From positions 124,001 to 188,000 of the forward strand of contig JBAOID010000016.1 of assembly GCA_037045435.1 (NCBI GenBank): a stretch of 64,000 nt of DNA, in the 5' to 3' direction. Positions 16,892-27,290 of this stretch are shown piece by piece. This DNA is from CBDUEF01 sp018063485 (lineage in GTDB: Bacteria; Pseudomonadota; Alphaproteobacteria; Rhodobacterales; Rhodobacteraceae). The notes beneath the pieces were generated by a model that did not search any database, was not told the origin of the DNA, and saw nothing but the letters and a program-made list of their open reading frames with translations. Each line of letters opens with the position of its first letter. The stretch's first letter is position 1. The position numbers were made by a program, and so were the translations under genes.

Positions 16892-19354
16892 ATGTCAGAA
16901 TTTCCAAAGTCGGCGCGGGTTGTCATTATCGGGGGCGGGGCGGTCGGGGCCTCATCGCTTTACCATCTGTGCAAGGCGGGCTGGACCGATTGCGTGCTGC
17001 TGGAAAAGAATGAGCTGACGGCGGGCAGCACCTGGCATGCGGCGGGCAACGTGCCGACCTTTTCGTCGTCCTGGTCAATCATGAACATGCAGCGCTATTC
17101 GGCGGAACTCTATCGCGGGCTTGGCGAAGCGGTGGATTATCCGATGAACTATTCCGTCACGGGTTCGGTGCGACTGGCCCATACCGAAGAACGGATGCAG
17201 GAATTTCAGCCGCGTCGTGGGGATGGGGCGCTATCAGGGCATGGATTTGCAACTGCTGACGCCCGAGGAAACCCAGAAGGTCTATCCGTTCGCTGGCAAC
17301 GCATGATCTGAAAGGCGCGCTTTATGATCCCTATGATGGGGATATTGACCCGGCGCAACTGACGCAGGCGCTTGCCAAGGGCGCGCGGCAGATGGGCGCA
17401 CGGATCGAACGCTTTTGCCCGGCGACCGGTGTGCGCCGCGAAGGCGAGGAATGGGTGGTGGAAACCCACAAAGGCGATATCCGCTGTGAAATCGTGGTGA
17501 ATGCGGCGGGCTATTATGCCCGCGAGGTCGGCAAATGGTTTGGCCGCGACGTGCCGATGATGGTGATGAGCCATCAATATATGCTGTTTGATACCATCCC
17601 CGCAGTCGAAGCGCGCACCAGGGAGGTTGGGCACAAGCTGCCGCTGTTGCGCGATGTGGACAGCAGCTATTACCTGCGGCAGGAAAAGAACGGTTTCAAC
17701 CTTGGCCCCTATGAGGGCAACTGCAAGGCGCATTGGATCTCCAAGGATGATCCCGTTCCCCGAGGATTTCAGCTTTCAGCTCTTCCCCGATGATCTGGAG
17801 CGGCTGGAATGGCATATCAATGACGCCATGGCGCGGGTGCCGTTGCTGGAAACCGCCTCCCTGACCAAGGTGATCAACGGCCCGATCCCTTATACGCCCG
17901 ACGGCAACCCACTGATTGGGGCCGATGCCGGGCGTGCCGAATGCGTTCGAGGCCTGCGTGTTCACCTTTGGCATTTGTCAGGCAGGCGGCGCAGGCAAGG
18001 TTCTGGCCGAATGGATCACCCAAGGTGCCACCGAATGGGACATGTGGTCTTGCGATCCGCGCCGCTTCACCGGCTTTGAGGATCAGGAATATTGCATCAA
18101 GAAGGGCATGGAAGTGTATGGCCACGAATACGCCATCCAGTTCCCGCATCTTGCCTGGCCCGAAGGGCGAGACAAGAAACTTTCCGCCGTCCACGACCGC
18201 ACCAAAGCAATGGGCGCGCAGTTTGGTCCCTATAATGGCTGGGAGCGCGCGCTTTGGTATGCGCGTCCGGGCGATGACATTTCCGAGACTGGCAGCCAGA
18301 CCTGGGCGCGCGAGGGGGCCTGGTATGGGGCGGTGAAGGCCGAATGCGAGGCCGTGCGCGATGCGGCGGGAATTTTGGATCTGCCGGGGTTTTCGCGATT
18401 CCTGATCAAGGGAGCAGGCGTTGCCGATTGGCTGGCGCGCCAGATCACCGGAAAAGTGCCGAATGTCGGGCGGTTGGGCCTGGCCTATTTCGCCGATGAC
18501 AAGGGCCGGATCGTGACCGAGATGTCGGTGGCACGGCTGGCCGAGGATCTGGTTCTTGCTGATCACCGCAGCCACGGCTCAAACCCATGATCGCGATTGG
18601 CTGCAGGTGCATCTGGATGAGGGGGCTGACCCTCGACGGATGCGACCGATGCACTGGTCGACGCCAAATCCTGACCGGCCCGAAAGCCCGCGCGATCCTG
18701 GCTGCGGTCAGTGATGGCGATCTTGGCCAAGGGCTGGCTGACGCATCAGTCCGCGCAGATTGCGGGTGGCCGAGATCTGGTTGGCGCGGGTGTCTTTTGC
18801 GGGCGAACTTGGCTGGGAAATCCATTCCAAGCGTGGACTGATACGGCCAAGGTCTGGGATGCCGTATTGGCTGCGGGCGCGCCGCATGGGGCTGAAACCC
18901 TTTGGCATGTTCGCGCTGAACTCTCTGCGGATCGAGAAGGGCTATCGTGCCTGGAAGGGCGATCTTTCGACCGATTACACGGTTCTGCAGGGCGGGCTGG
19001 AGCGGTTCGTTGACTGGACCAAGCCCGCTTTCCGTGGGCAAGTGCGGCGCTGGCGGCGGAAAAGCAGGCGGGTGTGACCAAGCGCTTCTGCACGCTGCGC
19101 GATCGATGCCGGGGCGTTGTGATCCGCCCTATATGTCGACGATCTGGGCATGGCGACACGGTCGTGGGCGAAGTGACCTCGGGCTATTACGGCCACCGGG
19201 TCGGGGCTTGCATCGGTGCTGGGCATGTTGCGCGCCGATCTGAATGTGCCGGGGCAGGCGCTGGAGGTCGAGATCTTCGGCGACCCGCTATGCCGCCAAG
19301 GTGCATGAAGATGCGCCGATGTGGGATGCAAAGAACGAACGCATCCGTGCCTGA
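16892..19354 (+). CDS. FAD-dependent dehydrogenase with GcvT domain, dimethylglycine/sarcosine dehydrogenase-like (many frameshifts)
   Basis: Starts MSEFPKSARVVIIGGGAVGA, an ADP-binding GxGxxG motif, and continues ELTAGSTWHAAGNVPTFSSS, the family FAD signature. Pieces in successive frames follow: GALYDPYDGDIDPAQLTQAL, HQYMLFDTIPAVEART, GPIPYTPDGNPLIG, VFTFGICQAGGAGKVLAEWI, and a GcvT half with LPGFSRFLIKGAGVADWLAR. It ends APMWDAKNERIRA at the stop 19352-19354. At least eight breaks are visible (for example near 17210, 17297, 17762, 17930, 18570, 18650, 18760, 19070), most repaired by removing one base. The intact protein would be about 815 residues. Members oxidise N-methyl groups and pass them to tetrahydrofolate. 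Confidence 0.8.
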
Positions 19355-19375
19355 CCGACCGCCGGAGTTTACCCA

Positions 19376-19412
19376 GTCATTGGTTTCTCGAACCAGTGGC
19401 GAAACCAATGAC
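19376..19412. terminator. Perfect 12-base-pair hairpin between the two dehydrogenases
   Basis: GTCATTGGTTTC and GAAACCAATGAC are exact inverse complements around a 13-base loop, 22 bases after the stop of the first dehydrogenase. There is no T tract. It may stabilise the upstream mRNA end or terminate partially. Confidence 0.45.
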
Positions 19413-19421
19413 GACCCCGCG

Positions 19422-19442
19422 GGATATTTAAGACAGATGAAA
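19422..19442. repeat. Short intergenic repeat, copy 2 (GGATATTT..AGACAGATGAAA)
   Basis: Second copy of the motif at 9377-9398, differing only by two bases (CC against A) at the centre. It ends ten bases before the ATG of the next dehydrogenase and would lie in that gene's leader. Confidence 0.6.
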
Positions 19443-19452
19443 GCGCAAGGCG

Positions 19453-21950
19453 ATGGCGGCGATTGCGAACAAGGCGCGGGCGGTGATTATTGGCGGCGGG
19501 GTGTCGGGCTGCTCGGTGGCCTATCATCTGGCCAAGCTGGGCTGGACCGATATTGTGCTGCTGGAGCGCAAGCAACTGACCTCGGGCACCACCTGGCATG
19601 CGGCGGGGCTGATCGGGCAGTTGCGTGCGAGTCGGCCAACATGACGCGGCTGGCGAAATATTCGGCTGATCTTTATGTGAAGCTGGCGGCCGAAACCGGG
19701 GTTGAGACCGGCATGCGAGCAGGTCGGCTCGCATCTCGGTCGCGCTGACCGAGGCGCGGCATGAGGAGTTGCTGCGTCAGGCGACTGTGGCGCGGATCTT
19801 CGATGTCGATGTGCATGAGATATCGCCCGCCGAGGCGAAGGCGCATGTATCCGCATCTGAATATTGATGGCGTGGTGGGGGCGGTGGCATCTGCCGCTGG
19901 ATGGGCAGTGCGATCCGGCCAATATCGCCATGGCTTTGGCCAAGGGCGCGCGGATGCGCGGCGCGCAGATCTTCGAGCATACCAAGGTGGTCGGCGTGAC
20001 CAGGGCCACGACGGCCGGGTGACCGGGGTGGATTACATCGGAGCCGATGGCGAGCCGGGGCATGTTGCCAGCCGATGTGGTGATCAATTGCGGCCGGCAT
20101 GTGGGGGCGCGATCTCGCCGAGGCGAGCCGGCGTGACGCGTGCCGCTGCATGCCTGCGAGCATTTCTATCTGATCACCGAGCCGATCGAGGGTCTTGGCC
20201 ATTTGCCGGTGCTGCGGGTGCCCGATGAATGCACCTATTACAAATCGGATGCCGGCAAGATGATGGTCGGGTGCGTTTCGAACCCAAAGCCAAGCCCTGG
20301 CGGGCATGAACGGTATCCGCGAGGATTTCATGTTTCGACACCGTTGCCCGAGGATTGGGACCATTTCCAGCCAATCCTGGAGCACGCGATAAATCGGTTG
20401 CCGCTGTTTCAAACTGCGGGGATTCACACATTTTTCAACGGGCCGGAGAGCTTTCACCCCCGATGATCGCTATTACCTTGGTGAAGCGCCGGAACTGGGC
20501 GGCTATTGGGTGGCAGCAGGGTATAATTCCGTGGGGATTGCCGGGTCTGGCGGGGCGGGCATGGCGCTTGCGCATTGGATTGATCGAGGGCGAGGCGCCG
20601 TTTGATCTGTGGGAGGTCGATATCCGCCGCGCCCAGCCGTTCCAGAAGAACCGCAACTATCTGAAAGAGCGGGTGAGCAGAGACGCTCGGCCTGCTCTAT
20701 GCCGACCACTTCCCCTATCGCCAGGTGGAAACCGCGCGCGGGCGTGCGCCGCACGCCGCTGCACGAGCATCTGAAGGCGCGCGGCGCGGTGTTTGGCGAA
20801 GTGGCCGGCTGGCGAGCGCGCCAACTGGTTCGCCAATGCCAGGCCAGGAGCGCGAATATCGCTATAGCTGGAAGCGGCAGAACTGGTTTGACAACCAGAA
20901 GGCCGAGCATCTGGCGGTGCGCAACGGCGTCGGCTTTTTCGACATGACTTCGTTTGGCAAGATCCGCATCGAGGGCCGCGATGCCTGCGCCTTCCTGAAC
21001 AAGGTTTGCGCCAACGAGATGGATGTGCCGGTGGGCCGCATCGTCTATACCCAGATGCTGAACCACAAGGGCGGTATCGAAAGCGATCTGACGGTGACGC
21101 GGCTTGTCGGAAACCGCGTATCTGGCTGGTGGTGCCGGGGGCGACGCTTGCAGCGCGATCTGGCCTGGCTGCGGCAGCACATCTGGGCGACGCATTTGTC
21201 GGTGATCACCGATATGACGGCGGCGAGATCGGTGCTTTGCATCATGGGGCCGAAAGCGCGTGACCTGATGCAAAAGGTCAGCCCGAATGATTTCTCCAAT
21301 GCAGCACCATCCCTTCGGCACGATGCGCGCGAGATCGAGATTGGCATGGGGCCTCGCCCGGGCGCACCGGGTGACCTATGTCGGCGAGCTTGGGCTGGGA
21401 ACTCTATGTTTCAGCTCCGATCAGACCGCGCATGTGTTCGAGGCGCTGGAAGAGGCGGGGGCCGATGTGGGCCTGAAGCTTTGCGGGTTGCACACGCTGG
21501 ACAGCTGCCGGATCGAGAAGGCCTATCCGCCACTTTCGGCCATGACATCACCGACGAGGATCATGTGCTGGAGGCCGGGCTTGGCTTTGCGGTGTCGAAG
21601 CTCAAAAAGCCCGATTTCATTGGTCGCGAGGCGGTGCTGCGCAAGCAGGAGGCCGGGCTGAACCGCCGCATGGTGCAGTTCCGGCTCGACTGACCCGCAG
21701 CCGTTGTTGTTTCACAACGAGGCGCGTGGTGCGCGATGGCAAGATCGTCTCGGCCGGTGACTAGCGGGCAATTACGGGCATTTCCTCGGCGGTGCCATCG
21801 GGCATGGGCTATGTTCCGTGCAAGGGCGAGAGCGAGGCTGAAGTTCTGGGCACGCCGTTATGAGATCGAGGTGGCGGGAGTGCGGCATCAGGCCGTGGCG
21901 TCAGCCTTGTGGCGATGTATGATCCGAAATCAGAACGGGTGCGCGGCTGA
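19453..21950 (+). CDS. Second FAD/GcvT dehydrogenase, dimethylglycine dehydrogenase-like (many frameshifts)
   Basis: Begins MAAIANKARAVIIGGGVSGC, then SVAYHLAKLGWTDIVLLERK and LTSGTTWHAAGLIGQLR, paralogous to the upstream gene. Later pieces include HACEHFYLITEPIEGL, FHVSTPLPEDWDHFQPILE, YSWKRQNWFDNQKAEHLAVR, VGFFDMTSFGKIRIEGRDAC (GcvT half), then GLGFAVSKLKKPDFIGREAV and a tail VAMYDPKSERVRG at the stop 21948-21950. Ten or so single-base breaks occur. The intact product would be about 815-830 residues. Together with the first copy, the MttB homologue and the dehydrogenases it forms a run of same-strand genes, probably for N-methylated glycine compounds. Confidence 0.8.
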
Positions 21951-22015
21951 AGGCTGCGCGGGGGGCCTCGGCCGTCTCGAACCGATTGAATTTTGCCAGA
22001 ATGAAGGGGCAAGAG

Positions 22016-23578
22016 ATGAGTGAAGAGAGCGATCTGGGACTATCGTGCGAACCTGCGCGCGCGCGCAGATCAGGGGGGCGGGCGAACCGGGTGGCGGTGC
22101 GATCAGCGCCTCTGGCCGAAGAGTTGCGCCCGGTGCGCGCGGGGATGCCGGGGGGGCAGTACAAGCCGCTGACGGATGCCGGGATTGCGCAAATTCATGA
22201 GGCGGCCCTGCAGGCGCTGGAGCAGATCGGGCTGAGCCAAGCGCCGCCATCCGGCGTCGAGATCATGACGGCGGCAGGGGCCATTCAGGGCGATGACGGG
22301 CGGCTGCGGTTTCCGCGCGCTTTGGTCGAGGATATGTTGGCGGTGGCAGCGCGCGATATCACACTTTGCGCCCGCGATCCGAAGCACGATCTGCATCTTT
22401 CCGGCACCAATGTGCATTTTGGCACAGCCGGGGCTGCGGTGCATATCGTTGATCCGATCACTCTGGAGTATCGCGAAAGTACGGCTCAAGACTTGTACGA
22501 TGCTGCGCGTCTGGTGGATAATCTTGACAATATTCATTTCTACCAGCGCACCATGGTGTGCCGCGATGTGGTTGATAACCTTGAGATGGATCTGAACACG
22601 CTTTACGGCTGCCTTTCTGGAACCACGAAGCATGTCGGCACCTCGTTCTCGGACCCGTCTCATGTCGCCGAGTGTTTCGAGATGCTCTACACGGTGGCGG
22701 GCGGCGAGGATAAATGGCTTGAGCGGCCTTTCGTCAGCAATTCCAATTGCTTCGTGGTGCCTCCGATGAAATTCGCCGAGGAATCCTGTATCACGATGGA
22801 GGATTGCATCCGGCGCGGCATGCCGATGCTGCTGCTGTCGGCGGGACAGGCGGGCGCAACGGCACCCGCGCCGATTGCTCTGACCATCGTGCAGGCGATG
22901 GCGGAATGCCTGGCGGGTGTGGTCTATGCCAATGCAATCAAGAAGGGCGCGCCTTGTATCTTCGGCACCTGGCCGTTTGTCAGTGATCTGCGCACGGGTG
23001 CGATGTCGGGCGGTTCGGCCGAGCAGGCGCTTCTGACGGCCGGCTGTGCGCAGATGCACCATTTCTACAACCTGCCGGGGGGGGCTGCGTCGGGTATTTC
23101 CGACAGCAAACTCCCCGATATGCAGGCCGGATGGGAGCAGGGGATAACCAATTCGCTGGCCGGTCTTGCCGGGCTGAACATGTGCTATGAGGCGGTGGGG
23201 ATGCACGCCAGCCTTTTGGGATTCTGCCTTGAGTCGCTGGTTCTGGGCGATGACCTTCTGGGCCAGGCGATGCGGCTTGTGCGCGGCATAGATGTGACGC
23301 CCGACAGCACCAGCCTTGATGCGATGAAAGAGGTCTGCCTGGGCGGGCCGGGTCATTACCTTGGCTCGGACCAGACACTGAAGCTGATGCAGACCGAATA
23401 TATCTACCCAGCAGTCGGCAATCGTATGTCGCCAAAAGAGTGGAATGAAGCGGGAAAGCCGCTTTTGCTTGACACGGCGATTGCGCGCAAGAACTCTATC
23501 CTTGCAAAGGCCGGACGACGCATTGATCCGCAGATCGACGCTGCAATCCGGGCCAGATATAACATCTATTTCCAGTGA
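22016..23578 (+). CDS. MttB-family (trimethylamine methyltransferase-like) protein, no pyrrolysine
   Basis: An intact 520-residue member of the MttB superfamily from ATG 22016. Recognisable parts are HFGTAGAAVHIVDPITLEYR, HFYQRTMVCRDVVDNLEMDL, GATAPAPIALTIVQAMAECL and PGGAASGISDSKLPDMQAGW. True archaeal MttB needs an in-frame amber codon read as pyrrolysine; this gene has no internal TAG, so it belongs to the non-pyrrolysine branch that includes the glycine betaine methyltransferase MtgB. Those act with a corrinoid protein, and none is encoded here. The substrate is therefore inferred only as a quaternary or tertiary methylamine. Confidence 0.88.
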   Translation: MSEESDLGLSCEPARARRSGGRANRVAVRSAPLAEELRPVRAGMPGGQYKPLTDAGIAQIHEAALQALEQIGLSQAPPSGVEIMTAAGAIQGDDGRLRFPRALVEDMLAVAARDITLCARDPKHDLHLSGTNVHFGTAGAAVHIVDPITLEYRESTAQDLYDAARLVDNLDNIHFYQRTMVCRDVVDNLEMDLNTLYGCLSGTTKHVGTSFSDPSHVAECFEMLYTVAGGEDKWLERPFVSNSNCFVVPPMKFAEESCITMEDCIRRGMPMLLLSAGQAGATAPAPIALTIVQAMAECLAGVVYANAIKKGAPCIFGTWPFVSDLRTGAMSGGSAEQALLTAGCAQMHHFYNLPGGAASGISDSKLPDMQAGWEQGITNSLAGLAGLNMCYEAVGMHASLLGFCLESLVLGDDLLGQAMRLVRGIDVTPDSTSLDAMKEVCLGGPGHYLGSDQTLKLMQTEYIYPAVGNRMSPKEWNEAGKPLLLDTAIARKNSILAKAGRRIDPQIDAAIRARYNIYFQ

Positions 23579-23585
23579 GGGCGCG

Positions 23586-25016
23586 ATGATCTCTGACAAT
23601 CTTGGCAAATTCTACATCAACGGCCAATGGGTGGCTCCACATTCCAAGGCCACGATGGGGGTTGAAAACCCCGCAACCGAGGAAATCGTGGCGCAGGTGG
23701 CTTTGGGCGATCAAACCGATATTGATGCCGCAATCATGGCGGCACGGGCGGCGTTTGATGCCTTCACCGTCTGGCCTGTCGCCAAGCGCATCGCTTTGGT
23801 GAAGCGCATCCTCGAGGTTTACAATTCGCGCTACGAGGATTTTGCACAAGCGATGTCCACCGAAATGGGCGCGCCGATCGAATGGGCGCGCGGCGCGCAG
23901 GCCTGGGCGGGGCAAGTTCATATCGAGGCCACGATCAAGGCCGCCGAAGAGATGTCTTGGGAATATTCGCGCGGCACCACGCGGATTGTCTATGAAGGTA
24001 TCGGCGTTTGCGGGCTGATCACGCCTTGGAACTGGCCGATGAATCAGATCGCTTGCAAAGTGGCGCCGGCGTTGATTGCCGGCTGCACGATGGTGTTGAA
24101 GCCGTCGGAAATTGCACCTCTGTCGGGGATTTTATTTGCGGAAGTCTGCCACGAAGCGGGCGTTCCTGCGGGTGTGTTCAACTTGGTGAACGGTACTGGG
24201 CCAGAGGTTGGCGCGCGGATGTCGTCGCACCCCGAGGTCGACATGGTCAGCTTTACCGGATCAACGCGTGCGGGCACCGCGGTGGCGGCGGCGGCGGCCC
24301 CGACCGTAAAACGTGTGGCGCAGGAATTGGGCGGCAAATCGGCCAATATCATTCTGCCGTCGGCCAATCTGGCCGAGGCTGTGGCCGCAGGCGTTGCCGG
24401 GTGCTTTGGCAATACCGGGCAATCTTGCGATGCGCCGACCCGGATGTTCGTGCCGCGCGCGACCCATGCTGCCGCTTTGCAGGCGGCAAAGGCTGCGGCG
24501 GATGAGGTGGTAGTTGGCGATCCGCGCCAGGCCAGCACCACGATGGGGCCGCTGATTTCCAAGGCGCAGTATGAAAAGGTGCAGCGGCTTATTCAGGCCG
24601 GAATCGACGAAGGCGCGACGCTGGTTTGCGGCGGGCTGGGCCGTCCGGCGGGCATGAACCGCGGCTGGTTTGTGAAGCCCACGATTTTTGGCGATGTGAC
24701 CAATGAGATGACCATCTCGAAAGAGGAAATCTTCGGCCCGGTGTTGTCGATCCTGCCGTATGATGATGTCGATCATGCAGTGCAGATGGCCAATGACACG
24801 GTTTACGGGCTGGCAGCCTATATCGCGGGGCCGGTGAAGGATGCGATTCCGGTGGCGCGACGGATGCGGGCGGGCACTGTTAACCTCAACTACCCTGACT
24901 GGGATACTTCGGCCCCCTTTGGCGGCTACAAGCAATCGGGCAATGGTCGCGAATATGCCGATTGGGGAATCCATGACTTTTGTGAGGTCAAGGGCATCGT
25001 TGGATACGGCGAATAA
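23586..25016 (+). CDS. NAD(P)-dependent aldehyde dehydrogenase
   Basis: 476 residues from ATG 23586, seven bases after the previous stop, with GAGGG upstream. N-terminal GKFYINGQWVAP, cofactor region ITPWNWPMNQIACK, the general base in QELGGKSANI (about Glu247) and the nucleophile in GNTGQSCDAPTRM (about Cys281) are all present, as is KEEIFGPVLSILPYDD. It is expected to oxidise an aldehyde released by the neighbouring pathway. Substrate unproven. Confidence 0.93.
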   Translation: MISDNLGKFYINGQWVAPHSKATMGVENPATEEIVAQVALGDQTDIDAAIMAARAAFDAFTVWPVAKRIALVKRILEVYNSRYEDFAQAMSTEMGAPIEWARGAQAWAGQVHIEATIKAAEEMSWEYSRGTTRIVYEGIGVCGLITPWNWPMNQIACKVAPALIAGCTMVLKPSEIAPLSGILFAEVCHEAGVPAGVFNLVNGTGPEVGARMSSHPEVDMVSFTGSTRAGTAVAAAAAPTVKRVAQELGGKSANIILPSANLAEAVAAGVAGCFGNTGQSCDAPTRMFVPRATHAAALQAAKAAADEVVVGDPRQASTTMGPLISKAQYEKVQRLIQAGIDEGATLVCGGLGRPAGMNRGWFVKPTIFGDVTNEMTISKEEIFGPVLSILPYDDVDHAVQMANDTVYGLAAYIAGPVKDAIPVARRMRAGTVNLNYPDWDTSAPFGGYKQSGNGREYADWGIHDFCEVKGIVGYGE

Positions 25017-25018
25017 TC

Positions 25019-25918
25019 ATGCACTACGGCTATATCGGGCTGGGCAATCTGGGGGCAGCCTGTGCGGGCTGCCTGTTGCGGGCGGGGTTTGAGGTTACGG
25101 TCTTTGATCTGAACCCCGATCTTGCGGCGGGGTTGCTGGCAAAGGGGGCGCGGTTGGCGCCTTCGGCTGCGGCGCTGGCAGGGCAGGTGGATCATGTGAT
25201 CACCTGCCTGCCGTCACCGCGGGTTTCCGAGATCGTATTGCGCGATATTCTGCCTCATATGAAATCGGGAACGCAGTGGCTTGAGATGTCCACGCTTGGC
25301 CGCGACGATGTGCTTCGGCTGGCAGAAGTGGCGCGGGCGGGCGGCGTTCGGATGATGGAGTTGCCGGTGACGGGCGGCGTTCATCTGGCGGCACAGGGCA
25401 AGATCACCATGCTGGCGGGGGGCGATGGAGATATGTTCGATCTGCACCGTCCGGCGATGGCAGCGATGGGGGACCGGATTTTCCATATGGGGCCGCTGGG
25501 ATCAGCGTCGATCATCAAGGTGATCACCAATATGCTGGCCTTCATCCATCTGAAAGCCACGTCCGAGGCCTTGATGCTGGCCAAGCGGGGCGGTCTGGAC
25601 CTCGCACAGGCCCATGCGGCGATTGCGGCCTCGTCGGGGAATTCCTTTGTGCATGAAACCGAAGGCGCACTGATCTTGAACGGATCTTATGACATCGCGT
25701 TCAATATTGATCTGGCCCTGAAAGACCTTGGCTTTGCGCTGGGGTTCGGGCGGGAATTCGGGGTGCCGCTGGAAATGGCGGCGATCACCGAACAGACCTA
25801 TATCGCAGCCAGGGCAGCCTACGGCGGCGAGGCGCAATCGCCGATGATAGCCAAGCTGCTGGAGGATTTGCTGGGCGCTGATCTGCGGGCAGAGGGGTTT
25901 CCGGCGCGGTTGGAATAG
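25019..25918 (+). CDS. 3-hydroxyisobutyrate dehydrogenase-like NAD(P)-binding oxidoreductase
   Basis: 299 residues, starting two bases after the upstream stop. MHYGYIGLGNLGAACAGCLL gives the GxGxxG nucleotide loop; ELPVTGGVHLAAQGKITMLA is the substrate-binding motif, and GSASIIKVITNMLAFIHLKA contains the catalytic Lys typical of beta-hydroxyacid dehydrogenases. It is the last gene of the rightward run. The exact hydroxyacid is unknown. Confidence 0.9.
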   Translation: MHYGYIGLGNLGAACAGCLLRAGFEVTVFDLNPDLAAGLLAKGARLAPSAAALAGQVDHVITCLPSPRVSEIVLRDILPHMKSGTQWLEMSTLGRDDVLRLAEVARAGGVRMMELPVTGGVHLAAQGKITMLAGGDGDMFDLHRPAMAAMGDRIFHMGPLGSASIIKVITNMLAFIHLKATSEALMLAKRGGLDLAQAHAAIAASSGNSFVHETEGALILNGSYDIAFNIDLALKDLGFALGFGREFGVPLEMAAITEQTYIAARAAYGGEAQSPMIAKLLEDLLGADLRAEGFPARLE

Positions 25919-26067
25919 GAGTTCTAGCGCGTGGCCAACTTCGGGTTGTTAGAAATCAATGGCTTGCCTTTGCAGGTTAGGAATTTGTTAAGATTTTTCG
26001 CGCAATCTGCGGCTTGCAACTTGGCATCTTGCACGACAAGGTGCAGGCGTCACTTTGGGGGATGCAG

Positions 26068-27178
26068 ATGGATTTTGAGGCCGAAAACCGCTTTGCAAAG
26101 CTGCTGCATCACCGCACCAAATCTGTAGCCCCCGGCGCGCCTTTGGTGCCGGAAATCACCTCATCCGCCACCTATCATACGCCCGATGTGGAAGGGCTGA
26201 GCCATGTTTATGGCCGCTCGGGTATGCCGACATGGGAGGTGCTGGAGGACCAGCTTGGCGCTGTTGGAGGATGCGCCTTGCGTGGCCTTTCCTTCGGGGA
26301 TGGCGGCGATTTCGGCGGCGCTGATTTCGGGGTTGCAGGCGGGCAAAAAGCTGATGCTGCCGTCGGATGGCTATTACGTCAGCCGCCTGCTTGCTGCCGA
26401 TGTGCTGACGCCCTATGGGGTGCAGGTGCAGGAGGTGGCGACGCGAGATTTTGCCAAGGTGGATTTTGCGGGTGCGGCGCTGGTGTTGTTGGAAAGCCCG
26501 TCCAATCCCGGGCTTGACTGTGTTGACATTGCGGAACTCTCGGCCCGCGCGCATCTGGCGGGGGCGCTGGTGGTGGTGGACAATACCACGATGACGCCGC
26601 TGTTGCAGCGCCCGCTTGATCTGGGGGCCGATGTGGTGGTGGCCGCTGATACCAAAGCGCCAGCGGGGCATTCGGATGTGCTGTTTGGCCATGTCGCGAG
26701 CCGGAATGAAGCATTCATTGATCGGGTGCGCAATTGGCGCAGGATATCGGGGGCGGTGCCGGGGGCGTTTGAGGCCTGGCTGTTGCATCGCGGCATTGAG
26801 ACGCTGGAGGTGCGGTTGCAACGCATGTGTGCCTCTGCGGAGGTGATTGCCGAAAGGTTGGCGGCTCATAAAGCGGTTAGGAATACCCGCTATCCGGGCC
26901 TGAAGGGCGATCCCTCTTACGCGCTGGCGAAAAAGCAGATGGCTGGATTTGGGTTCTTGATCGGGTTTGAATTGGCTGATGCCGCGCAAGCGGAGCGATT
27001 CTTGACCAATTGCCCCTATATTGCGCAGGCCACGAGTTTCGGGTCGACCCATTCCTCGGGCGAACGGCGGATCAGATGGGGCGATGTGGTGGCCCCCGGT
27101 TTCATCCGCCTGTCGGTGGGCCTGGAGCCGGTCGAGCCACTTTGGGCGGCGATGCGTGAGGCATTGGACGCGCTATAG
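26068..27178 (+). CDS. PLP-dependent cystathionine beta/gamma-lyase family enzyme (one frameshift)
   Basis: Starts MDFEAENRFAKLLHHRTKSV, with a G run upstream, and breaks near 26257, where GCTTGGCG stands for GCTTGCG. After that it runs intact: LALLEDAPCVAFPSGMAAIS, VVVDNTTMTPLLQRPLDLGA, then the PLP lysine region AADTKAPAGHSDVLFG and AVPGAFEAWLLHRGIETLEV. It ends FIRLSVGLEP. About 370 residues after repair. The fold is Cys/Met metabolism type I; cystathionine beta-lyase or a related trans-sulfuration enzyme is likely. Its stop overlaps the stop of an opposing gene. Confidence 0.87.
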
Positions 27179-27290
27179 ATCGGCCAGCAACCGCGCGGCA
27201 ACCTCGCGCGGGTGGTTACATCCGGGGCCGAGTGCTGCCGCGTCTGCCGATTGCGCGAGGATTTCGAGGCGTACGAGCTGAGCAACACGA
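27173..27290 (-). CDS. C-terminal end of an unidentified gene cut at the genome seam
   Basis: On the minus strand an open frame ends at a TAG (27173-27175) with RVAQLVRLEILAQSADAAAL, then GPGCNHPREVAARLLADL. Its amino acid use is like a real alphaproteobacterial protein and its stop overlaps the lyase stop convergently. Its upstream part runs into the verrucomicrobial-type coding sequence, so it is 5'-truncated. Function not recognised. Confidence 0.45.
27255..27290. other. Seam between alphaproteobacterial and verrucomicrobial-type sequence
   Basis: Left of this span everything is alphaproteobacterial in gene content. To the right, the plus strand is suddenly inside the C-terminal part of a PQQ-family protein (EDFEAYELSNTT...). 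Both flanking genes lose their 5' parts here. No insertion sequence, tRNA or repeat marks the boundary, which favours a misassembly over transfer. Confidence 0.75.

Noticed and set aside
16892..21950. Programmed frameshifting in the dehydrogenase genes
   Set aside because: There are too many breaks, at random places and without slippery sequences or following structures; sequence error explains them.
22016..23578. Possible pyrrolysine-containing MttB
   Set aside because: The frame has no internal amber codon, so no pyrrolysine is needed.
27255..27290. Horizontal transfer boundary or genomic island edge
   Set aside because: No integrase, tRNA, direct repeat or mobile gene is at the join, and everything to the right up to the window end belongs to the other lineage.
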